Part shown: in pieces, positions 52,723 to 59,882 of the stretch
How positions within the stretch are numbered: the stretch's first letter is position 1
How the letters are laid out: the number at the start of each line of letters is the position of its first letter
Assembly (NCBI GenBank): GCA_946186185.1
Contig: CAMHMJ010000004.1
Coordinates: 1 to 64,000 of the forward strand
DNA length: 64,000 nucleotides
Direction: 5' to 3'
From: an uncultured Treponema sp.
GTDB lineage: Bacteria > Spirochaetota > Spirochaetia > Treponematales > Treponemataceae
Program-made: the position numbers and the translations under genes
The notes under the pieces: model-generated
The model's input: the letters and a program-made list of their open reading frames with translations, nothing else
Database searches by the model: none
What the model was told of the DNA's origin: nothing

Positions 52723-54234
52723 ATGACTAAAGAAGAATTATTGAAATTGCAGAACGGAAGCGACATCAGAGGTGTTGCAATTGAAGGTGTTGAAGGCGAA
52801 CACGTGAACATCACGGAAGAAGCCTGTCTTAAAATCGGCGGAGCATTCGTAAAATGGCTTTCCAAAAAAACCGGAAAGGCTGCGGCTGACTTAAAAATCG
52901 GTATTGGCCGGGACTCACGCATAACCGGTCCGTTTATGGAAAACGCCATTGCAAAAGGCCTTAAAGCAAACGGAGCAAAGGTTGTTAAATGCGGACTTGC
53001 AACCACTCCTTCAATGTTTATGTCAATCGTATTTGAAGATACAAAATTTGACGGTTCAGTAATGATTACCGCAAGTCATCTTCCATTCAACAGAAACGGA
53101 ATTAAATTTTTCGATAAGGACGGCGGCCTTGAGCACGAGGATATAACAGAAATCCTTGAAGGTGCAGCTGAACAGAATGCAGAAGAAAACAAAAAAGCCG
53201 ACATTTCTGACTGCGAAATATACAATCTCTTAAAAACCTACAGCGCTCACTTAAGAAAAGCAATCTGTACAGGTCTCGGAAAAACTGAAGCAGAAAAACC
53301 ACTTTCCGGCTTGAAAATCGTTGTAGACTCGGGAAACGGTGCTTCCGGCTTCTTTGTAAGCGATATTTTACAGCCTCTGGGAGCTGACACCACAGGAAGC
53401 CAGTTCTTAGAGCCGGACGGAACCTTCCCGAACCACATTCCGAACCCGGAAAACAAACAGGCTATGAAGGCAATTCAGGATGCAACAGTAAACAACAAGG
53501 CTGACCTTGGGCTGATTTTTGATACAGACGTTGACCGCATGAGCGCAGTTCTTTCAAACGGAAACGAAGTAAACCGGGACGCAATTATCGCAATGATTGC
53601 CGCAATTCTGGCACCTTCCCACAAGGGAGCAACAATCGTTACCGACAGCGTTACTTCAGACCGCCTTACTTACTTCCTGGAAGACGTTCTGGGCTTAAAG
53701 CACCTGTGCTACATGCGGGGCTACAAAAACGTAATCAACAAGCAGAAGGAACTGAATGAAGCAGGAACCGACTGCCCTCTTGCAATGGAAACCAGCGGCC
53801 ACGGTGCCCTTAAGGAAAACTACTTCCTTGATGACGGCGCATATCTTGCCGTAAAAATGATTATTGCCCTTGCAAAAGCAGCAAAAGAAGGCAAAAAGCT
53901 TGAAAGCCTGATTGAAAAACTTCCTCCTTTAGTTGAAGAAGGGGAATTCCGCTTTAAAATCAGCGGAGAAAACTTTAAGGAATACGGAAAGAGCGTTCTT
54001 GAAACCTTCAAAAGGCGTGCGGAAGAAAAAGGCTATGTTCTGCCGGACAACCACGAAGGCGTTCGCCTTTCCTTCAAAAACGAAGGCTGGATTTTACTCC
54101 GCATGAGCCTTCACGACCCGGTTATGCCGATGAACATTGAAGGCGCTAAAAAAGGCGACCTTGCAAAGCTGGTAAAAATCGTTCAGGATTTAATGAGCGG
54201 CTTTGACCGTCTGGACACAAGCTGCCTTAAATAG
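52723..54234 (+). CDS. phosphomannomutase/phosphoglucomutase
   Basis: Alpha-D-phosphohexomutase that moves phosphate between C6 and C1 of glucose or mannose. The active Ser is in VMITASHLPFNRNG (residue ~114), the Mg2+ loop is FDTDVDRM (~265), the sugar loop is METSGHGALKEN (~350), and the N-terminus has GSDIRG. The motif ASHLPFNRNG, in place of SHNP, marks a distinct subgroup. The 503-residue size is normal. TATACT lies six bases before the ATG. A TCTGACA/TGTCAGA hairpin (54235-54283) follows. Confidence 0.9.
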   Translation: MTKEELLKLQNGSDIRGVAIEGVEGEHVNITEEACLKIGGAFVKWLSKKTGKAAADLKIGIGRDSRITGPFMENAIAKGLKANGAKVVKCGLATTPSMFMSIVFEDTKFDGSVMITASHLPFNRNGIKFFDKDGGLEHEDITEILEGAAEQNAEENKKADISDCEIYNLLKTYSAHLRKAICTGLGKTEAEKPLSGLKIVVDSGNGASGFFVSDILQPLGADTTGSQFLEPDGTFPNHIPNPENKQAMKAIQDATVNNKADLGLIFDTDVDRMSAVLSNGNEVNRDAIIAMIAAILAPSHKGATIVTDSVTSDRLTYFLEDVLGLKHLCYMRGYKNVINKQKELNEAGTDCPLAMETSGHGALKENYFLDDGAYLAVKMIIALAKAAKEGKKLESLIEKLPPLVEEGEFRFKISGENFKEYGKSVLETFKRRAEEKGYVLPDNHEGVRLSFKNEGWILLRMSLHDPVMPMNIEGAKKGDLAKLVKIVQDLMSGFDRLDTSCLK

Positions 54235-54332
54235 TCTGACAATGAGACTACCAGTCCGGGCTTCCGCATTATTCTTTGTCAGATAAAAACGGAAGCTTCG
54301 GGCAAAAATAACTGCGGTTGAAAACAATTTTT

Positions 54333-54360
54333 TTGTATGGTAAATTAACCGCACTATAAA
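54333..54360 (+). promoter_or_regulatory. promoter of the aryl-polyene-like cluster
   Basis: TTGTAT (54333-54338), 16 bp, TATAAA (54355-54360). A leader of ~85 bases precedes the methyltransferase. Confidence 0.5.
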
Positions 54361-54450
54361 AACAGCAATTTCGGAGCGCTTTTATCCCCAGCGGGCTGAA
54401 TTACAGGGTGCTCCCCTCAAAATCTAAAATTGACTGTTCTGGTGGAAAAA

Positions 54451-55572
54451 ATGGATTCATCTTTCTTTGATTACGAAAAATTTAAAAAGGACAATATCCG
54501 CGCAGTAGATGCAAAATTTGAAGCGCAGAAAATCGCTTTTGCCCCGATGTGCTATCAGGCAATCAGAACAATGCTTGAACTGGGTATGATGCAGAACATC
54601 AGCGATGCAGGGGACAACGGAATTACCCGCAAGGAACTTGCTGAAAAAGCTAAAATTTCTGAATACGGCGCAGGGGTTCTTTGCGAAATGGCTCTCGGTA
54701 TGAATGTAATTAAGCTCAGCCAGGATTCAGTTGCAGGTTCTCCTGATAAAGAAAAGTTCGTTCTTGGAAAAATCGGCTGGATGCTCCTTGAAGACGACCT
54801 TACTAAAGTAAATTTCTGGTTTACAAACGATATCTGCTACGAAGGTGCATGGAAATTAAAGGAATCAATCGTAAACGGAAAGCCGGAAGGTCTTAAAGTT
54901 TTCGGCGACAAATGGACTACTGTTTACGAAGCACTTTCAACTCTTCCTGAAAAAGCAAAAAAATCCTGGTTCGAATTCGACCACTTCTACAGTGACATCG
55001 CATTCCCGGAAGCACTTCCAATCGTATTCGCTGAAAAACCAAAAACAATGATTGATATCGGCGGAAACACGGCAAAATGGTCAATTACCTGCTGCCGCTA
55101 CAATCCTGACGTAAAAATGACCATCGTTGACCTTCCGGGCCAGACTGCCGTTGCAGAAAAAAATGCTGCCGCAGCAGGCTTTGCAGACAGAATCGGCTTC
55201 TGCACAGGAAATGTTCTTGACGAAACAACAAAGCTTCCTTCAGCCCCTGACGCTGTTTGGATGAGCCAGTTTTTGGACTGCTTCAGCCTTCACCAGATTA
55301 CAAAAATCTTGAAGAAGGTTTACGCTGCGGCAACTCCGGAAACAAATGTATATGTTCTTGAACCGCTTTGGGACAAGCAGCATTTTGAAGCATCCTCTTA
55401 TTCATTGATGGCAACATCCCTCTACTTCACCTGCATTGCAAACGGAAACAGTAAAATGTACCGCTACGAAGAGCTTGTAAACGCCATCGGAGAAGCAGGA
55501 TTTGAACTTAAAACTGCTCACCACAACCTGGGAAGCAACGCCTACAGTTTGCTGGTGTTCAGAAAGAAATAA
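54451..55572 (+). CDS. class I SAM methyltransferase (aryl-polyene cluster type)
   Basis: A 373-residue methyltransferase of the O-methyltransferase-2-like class. It has an N-terminal helical dimerisation part (residues ~15-110, with the winged-helix-like segment GITRKELAEKAKISEYGAGVLCEMA). The SAM loop is TMIDIGGNTAKWSITCC (~205), followed by VDLPGQTAVAEKN and WMSQFLDCFSLHQI. Aryl-polyene clusters contain a methyltransferase for the aryl head group, and the neighbours match. GGTGGA precedes the ATG at 54451; a TTG at 54430 is also in frame. Confidence 0.8.
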   Translation: MDSSFFDYEKFKKDNIRAVDAKFEAQKIAFAPMCYQAIRTMLELGMMQNISDAGDNGITRKELAEKAKISEYGAGVLCEMALGMNVIKLSQDSVAGSPDKEKFVLGKIGWMLLEDDLTKVNFWFTNDICYEGAWKLKESIVNGKPEGLKVFGDKWTTVYEALSTLPEKAKKSWFEFDHFYSDIAFPEALPIVFAEKPKTMIDIGGNTAKWSITCCRYNPDVKMTIVDLPGQTAVAEKNAAAAGFADRIGFCTGNVLDETTKLPSAPDAVWMSQFLDCFSLHQITKILKKVYAAATPETNVYVLEPLWDKQHFEASSYSLMATSLYFTCIANGNSKMYRYEELVNAIGEAGFELKTAHHNLGSNAYSLLVFRKK

Positions 55573-55623
55573 GGTCATTTCGACAAGCTCAATGACCGCG
55601 GTGGTTGAGCCTGTCGAAACCAC
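55573..55623. repeat. REP-like double palindrome
   Basis: GGTCATT...AATGACC (55573-55597) and GTGGTT...AACCAC (55601-55623) are two hairpins. Their loops TTTCGACAAGCTCAA and TTGAGCCTGTCGAAA are near-perfect inverted copies of each other. The first hairpin repeats the one inside the MITE-like element at 16390. It begins at the base after the methyltransferase stop. Confidence 0.75.
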
Positions 55624-55641
55624 AGAGATTATACGAAATAT

Positions 55642-56271
55642 ATGTCAAAAATATATATATCTAACTTACACACCTGGAACGCCTCACCTGAAAATCCTAA
55701 GGAAAAGCCGAAGCTGGAATTTGCCGACCCGCTTTTTAAAAGGCGTCTTAGCCAGATTACCCGCATGACCATTCAGGTGGTGCACGACTTAATCCAGGAA
55801 GTTCCGGAAGCCGCCAGCTACAAGCAGGTTTTTGTTTCCTTCCGCGGTGAAATTGAACGGGAATTCACCATTAACCGCGGAATCATCGAAGACACAGAAA
55901 TTCTTCCGGCGGGCTTTAGCCTTTCGGTTTTCAATACACCAATTGCTGCCGCAAGCCTTTCGCTGAGACTCAAAGCCGGCTATTCTGTAATTTACCCGAG
56001 TAAGTCTAACTTCAGGGACGGACTTCTGGGAGCCGCTTCTCCTATTCTTTCGGGAAGTGAAGAAAAAATCATCTTTGTTTACGCCGACGAATATGTTCCA
56101 GACGAGTACGGTTCCCTTCAGCCGGAAAACAACTCTGGCTCAGCCTTTGCCTGCATTTTAAGTGCAACAAAAACAGAAGACAGTGTGTCATTAAATATAG
56201 AAGAAAATGCGGATTTTATGAAAAGCCCTGCTTCCTTTGCGGAACATTTTACGGATAAAACCGCAGAATAA
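55642..56271 (+). CDS. ketosynthase-like protein (chain-length-factor type)
   Basis: A 209-residue protein matching the short Ketoacyl-synt_2 domain in aryl-polyene and related clusters: SQITRMTIQVVHDLI, QVFVSFRGEIEREFTINRGIIED, ILPAGFSLSVFNTPIAAASLSL, then GGLGA-like GLLGAASPILSGSEEKIIFVYADEY. The active-site Cys of true ketosynthases is missing (NTPIAAAS). It presumably pairs with a catalytic partner not found in the window. No ribosome site; the REP-like repeat ends 19 bases upstream. Confidence 0.75.
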   Translation: MSKIYISNLHTWNASPENPKEKPKLEFADPLFKRRLSQITRMTIQVVHDLIQEVPEAASYKQVFVSFRGEIEREFTINRGIIEDTEILPAGFSLSVFNTPIAAASLSLRLKAGYSVIYPSKSNFRDGLLGAASPILSGSEEKIIFVYADEYVPDEYGSLQPENNSGSAFACILSATKTEDSVSLNIEENADFMKSPASFAEHFTDKTAE

Positions 56272-56302
56272 ATCGGACAATTAGAGAAATCGGACGGTAA
56301 AA

Positions 56303-57181
56303 ATGTCAAAAGAATCAAAAGAAGAAATCAGACAGAGATACAACCACAAGGAGCTTCCGCGCGTAAAATGGTACGCACTTCCCCTTTACTGGTACCGCTG
56401 CTTTGCTAAACTTTTCTGCTACCTGTTTTTTGGAGTAGGAAGCGTTGTCCTTGCCATAATCGTTTTCCCGTGGATCAGAGTATTTGTTCATCCGAATGAA
56501 AAATTCCAGATTAAAGCAAGGGAATTCGTTTCTGCATCCTTCAGAATGTTCACAAACGTAATGAGACTAACCGGCGCAATCTCCGTCAAAATTGACGACA
56601 AAATGAAATACCGGGACATTCACGGAAAAATCATCATTGCAAACCATCCTTCAATCCTTGACTTTGTATTCATCATGTCACTGGTTCCAAATGCAAACTG
56701 CATCGTCCGGGGAGGACTGACAAAAACCGTCCTTGCCGGGGTTATCAAGCAGTGCTACATCGTAAACTCCCTGGACTTTGACGAACTTTGCCGCCTCTGT
56801 AAGCAAACAATCGACAAAGGAAACAACGTCATCATCTTCCCTGAAGGAACCAGAACTCCGCGTCACGGAAAAAACACCTACAAAAAAGGTGCCGCACGAA
56901 TCGCATATTATTCGGGCTGCGACGTTCTTCCAATCCTTGTGGGTGGAAACGACAAATACGGTTTGGGAAAACACGACCCAGCGTGGAGCTACAACCACAC
57001 GGAAAAATACAAGTATGTTTTCAAGATGCTTCCTGAAATCAAAATCGACGAATACAAAGAGCTTTCGGAAACCATTGCCGCAAAACGCCTGACTGAAAAA
57101 ATGGAAGAAGTTTTGATGGCAGGGGTTCTTGAAAACGCTAAAAACTACGTAACAAACCACGACTGGACGGAACAGGTATAA
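56303..57181 (+). CDS. 1-acyl-glycerol-phosphate-type acyltransferase
   Basis: LPLAT-family acyltransferase, 292 residues, with an N-terminal membrane helix (LFCYLFFGVGSVVLAIIVFPW). Motifs are IIIANHPSILDFVFIMSL, with NHxxxxD reading NHPSILD (residues ~113-119), and IIFPEGTRTPRHG. It moves an acyl chain from ACP or CoA to an acceptor, and aryl-polyene clusters contain such an enzyme. It follows the ketosynthase-like gene by 31 bases. Directly after its stop begins a decayed lipoprotein gene, so the operon has been interrupted here. Confidence 0.88.
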   Translation: MSKESKEEIRQRYNHKELPRVKWYALPLYWYRCFAKLFCYLFFGVGSVVLAIIVFPWIRVFVHPNEKFQIKAREFVSASFRMFTNVMRLTGAISVKIDDKMKYRDIHGKIIIANHPSILDFVFIMSLVPNANCIVRGGLTKTVLAGVIKQCYIVNSLDFDELCRLCKQTIDKGNNVIIFPEGTRTPRHGKNTYKKGAARIAYYSGCDVLPILVGGNDKYGLGKHDPAWSYNHTEKYKYVFKMLPEIKIDEYKELSETIAAKRLTEKMEEVLMAGVLENAKNYVTNHDWTEQV

Positions 57182-57534
57182 TCAAAAGGCGAAAACCCAT
57201 TGAAGGGAAAAAGTTTTGTAGAAGTCGATAATTTTGATGAAGTTGAGGACGATGCATTACCTCAGACCTTCAATTAGAGATCGAAAAAAAAAGTTCAAAA
57301 ATGGACTTCTCAATAATTATAATCCAAAAGTATGAAATAAAAGACTCAAAAATCATACTTACCGATTATTTCATTGGAGAAAATAGGAAATTTTCAGAAC
57401 TCTCTGTTCTCAAGGGAACGTTCACAGCTGAAGGAACAGGCACTACTAACTGCAAACTAACTCTCAGCGTCACTGAAGCTCCAGAAGTTCTTTCCTTCTT
57501 CGTTGGAGAGCAGTTACTTTTTGAACAGCACTAA
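57182..57534 (+). pseudogene. decayed paralogue of the following lipoprotein
   Basis: Codons 57182-57277 read SKGENPLKGKSFVEVDNFDE and stop, matching SKGENPFKGKSYIKVYDFED of the intact gene. The later part (57301-57534) matches its C-terminus: FSELSVLKGTFTAEGTGTTN against YSKLSTLKGLYSTEGTGTSG, then TEAPEVLS against TEAPEELS. The middle and the signal peptide are gone. It abuts the acyltransferase stop with no gap. Confidence 0.8.
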
Positions 57535-57570
57535 AAAATAAGAAAAATCTACATTCCTTGTGGAAAACTG

Positions 57571-57598
57571 TTGGCAGGGCACTTTTTTTTTGTATAGT
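57571..57598 (+). promoter_or_regulatory. promoter of the lipoprotein gene
   Basis: TTGGCA (57571-57576), 16 bp, TATAGT (57593-57598), with AAGGAG further down before the ATG. Confidence 0.6.
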
Positions 57599-57635
57599 TA
57601 CCCTAAAATACATATTTCACAAGGAGTAGATTTTT

Positions 57636-58592
57636 ATGAAAAATCTTAAAAAACACATTATGGCACTGCTCGCATTGGCAGTAGCCCTCACATTTTCTTC
57701 CTGCGCAAATGACAGCAGCTCATCTAGTGGAAACGGCACCAACAACGGCAACTCAGAATCTGAAAACACGCCTGTCATCCTTCCAGAATCAAAAGGCGAA
57801 AACCCTTTCAAAGGAAAATCGTATATAAAGGTTTATGATTTTGAAGACGATGATCCTGACGGTCCGACAACCTGGAAGTTTTCTGAAAATACGATTGAAA
57901 CTACATCAGGTTCAGAATCATACTCAAATACAACTATATACAATTACACTTATGATTCAGAAAATTCTTTGATTTATCTTTCTCTTAAAAGTTATTCCTT
58001 TACAGAAAATGGAAAAACTTACAGTTGTACAAATGCTGAAGAACATTACTCTGAATTACTTCGCGTGTATAAAGATAATGGTATGACACCTACAGGCATC
58101 GAGATTGAGGAGTCTAAAACATCTATTAAAACTAATTGGAATACAATTGAAATTTATAAATATGAAACAAAAGGCTTAAAAATCAAGACTACAAAATATT
58201 TCAATGGAGAAATGCCTTCAAACGCAGGATTCTATTATTATAACTTTAACGACTCAGTAAATATTTCCTCTAGCCATGGTAGATTAGATATCGAGTTTGA
58301 TTATGATGATGAAAACAATATAGAATATACTATTTATCCAACATTCAACGAAAACTCTTTCTCTGGCACTGTTTACAAGTACGAAAAAATCAAAATCGGC
58401 GAACATACCGATGAAGATGGATATGAACAAAACGATTACGAACGTAAATATTCAAAACTCTCCACTCTCAAAGGATTATACTCAACAGAGGGAACTGGAA
58501 CCTCTGGTTGCACACTTACAATCGTAATCACTGAAGCACCGGAAGAACTTTCTTCACTCAAGGGAAAAGAGTTCGTCTTGGAGCAGAATTAA
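57636..58592 (+). CDS. lipoprotein of unknown function
   Basis: The N-terminus MKNLKKHIMALLALAVALTF ends in the lipobox FSSC (residue ~23). A Ser/Gly/Asn linker follows, then a ~260-residue domain rich in Tyr, Ser and Glu with repeated strand pairs (IKVYDFEDDDPDGPTTWKF, SLIYLSLKSYSFTENG, YKYETKGLKIKTTKYFNGE, YKYEKIKIGEH). The C-terminus YSKLSTLKGLYSTEGTGTSG is shared with the decayed paralogue just upstream. No family is known to me. It has its own promoter and terminator, so it is probably unrelated to the lipid cluster it interrupts. Confidence 0.75.
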   Translation: MKNLKKHIMALLALAVALTFSSCANDSSSSSGNGTNNGNSESENTPVILPESKGENPFKGKSYIKVYDFEDDDPDGPTTWKFSENTIETTSGSESYSNTTIYNYTYDSENSLIYLSLKSYSFTENGKTYSCTNAEEHYSELLRVYKDNGMTPTGIEIEESKTSIKTNWNTIEIYKYETKGLKIKTTKYFNGEMPSNAGFYYYNFNDSVNISSSHGRLDIEFDYDDENNIEYTIYPTFNENSFSGTVYKYEKIKIGEHTDEDGYEQNDYERKYSKLSTLKGLYSTEGTGTSGCTLTIVITEAPEELSSLKGKEFVLEQN

Positions 58593-58626
58593 TTTTATCT
58601 AACTAAAACAAACTTCATCCGCACAA

Positions 58627-58658
58627 AAAAAGCGTCCGACATTATGCGGACGCTTTTT
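58627..58658 (+). terminator. terminator of the lipoprotein gene
   Basis: AAAAAGCGTCCG and CGGACGCTTTTT around an eight-base loop, perfect 12-bp stem. Confidence 0.92.
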
Positions 58659-58659
58659 C

Positions 58660-59243
58660 GTATCTCACTAAGCTGCTGTTTTAGCTAAGCGCATTAAGCG
58701 ACTAGCGGAGCAAGCTGAGTACGTTCTGTGACGGTGCTCTCTAGATTCGCACCGAGCCATTTTATCGATGAACCTAAAAAAGCCCGCTATCGCAGCCTTT
58801 TTTTTAACGGTTCTTCGATTATCGGCATGGTTTGCCTGAGCCACGCGGTGGCAATATCTATCGTTCATCCGTTTATAGTCAGTGCCACCGCTCCTTGTTT
58901 TGCAATCTTCGATTTCAAAACAAGCCAAATTATTCGTTCTGCAATGTTGGCTCAGAACTTTTCGTTAAACAAAGAAAGCGCAAAGGCGTAAAAACGACCA
59001 GGCGCGGGTATGAAAGGGGTGGGCGGAAGCCTTTCTACCTTTCGTGGCCAAAAATTGTTCTTAGGCTTCCTCTCTGTTTTTCTTAGGAAAAACAGAAATA
59101 ACGAAAAGAAGAAAGGCGGAAGCCCAGGCGAAGGCGAAGCCGGAGACCGAGCGTGAGCGGGCCCCTGGAACACCCGTGGGAGGACCAACCGCCCCCAATT
59201 GATTAAATTTCGAATCTGCATTAAACTCATAGAACTATAACTT
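58660..59243. repeat. repeat-rich non-coding region
   Basis: No convincing gene. Open frames on both strands here overlap fully and have poor protein composition. GGAAGCCT near 59030 is inverted at about 59072 (AGGCTTCC). The part 59100-59170 is GC-rich and shares words with bases 1-40. The region forms the second half of the 2-kb interruption between the acyltransferase and the ACP genes. Confidence 0.45.
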
Positions 59244-59259
59244 TAAGGAATCGATAAAA

Positions 59260-59526
59260 ATGGACGATATGGAAACATTAAAACGCGAAATCAAGGAAAC
59301 AATTATTTCGACATTGCAGCTGGAGGACATCACTCCGGAAAATATCGTTGATTCCGAACCGCTTTTTGGAGAGGGACTGGGACTGGATTCAATCGACGCA
59401 CTTGAGCTGGGCGTTGGATTAAAAAAGAAGTTCGGCGTAAAATTCTCTTCTGAAAGCACTGAAAATAAAAAGCATTTTGCATCTGTTGATGCGTTAGCTG
59501 AATATATTAACCAAGCAAGAGGGTAA
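59260..59526 (+). CDS. acyl carrier protein 1 of the aryl-polyene-like cluster
   Basis: An 88-residue acyl carrier protein. The phosphopantetheine Ser is in LGLDSIDALELGVGLKKKFG. The start of the fold (LKREIKETIISTLQLEDITPENI) is typical. The spacing of the motif and the GVKF strand resemble ApeE-type carriers of aryl-polyene clusters more than fatty-acid AcpP. AAGGA lies 11 bases before the ATG; an ATG nine bases later is an alternative. Confidence 0.88.
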   Translation: MDDMETLKREIKETIISTLQLEDITPENIVDSEPLFGEGLGLDSIDALELGVGLKKKFGVKFSSESTENKKHFASVDALAEYINQARG

Positions 59527-59528
59527 AA

Positions 59529-59777
59529 ATGTCTAAAGACGAAATTTTTGACAAACTCAAAGGTATTCTTGTTTCTGAATTTGAAATTGATGAGGATTCT
59601 ATTACTCCAGAAGCAACTTTGTTTGACGATTTGGAACTTGACTCAATTGATTCAATTGACTTAATTCAGAAAATGAAGGAATTCATGCCTGCTGACACAA
59701 AAATCGATCCTGCTATTTTCAAGACAGTAAAAAATATCCAGGACGTTGTAGACGCACTTGTTCCTTACATGAAATAA
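59529..59777 (+). CDS. acyl carrier protein 2 of the aryl-polyene-like cluster
   Basis: An 82-residue acyl carrier protein with the attachment Ser in DLELDSIDSIDLIQKMKEF. The acidic N-terminus and TKIDPAIFKTVKNIQDVVDALVPYM are typical of the second (ApeF-like) carrier. It starts two bases after the first carrier stop, GAGGG being its ribosome site. Two different carriers side by side are a hallmark of aryl-polyene clusters. Confidence 0.9.
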   Translation: MSKDEIFDKLKGILVSEFEIDEDSITPEATLFDDLELDSIDSIDLIQKMKEFMPADTKIDPAIFKTVKNIQDVVDALVPYMK

Positions 59778-59799
59778 GTTTTTTTCTGTAAGATAAAGG

Positions 59800-59824
59800 C
59801 CGCCTTTTTTAAGGCGGTTTTTTT
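59800..59824 (+). terminator. terminator after the ACP pair
   Basis: CCGCCTT and AAGGCGG around TTTT, then a T-run. The ligase gene begins 58 bases later, so either some readthrough or a new promoter is needed. Confidence 0.85.
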
Positions 59825-59882
59825 ATTTTGGCCTTATTTTGGGTCGCAGATTGCTTGACCCCTCAAAATCTCCGGACTTATT

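Noticed and set aside
58668..58991. overlapping ORFs on both strands (86 and 87 residues)
   Set aside because: They overlap fully on opposite strands in a repeat-like region, with no ribosome sites; treated as non-coding.
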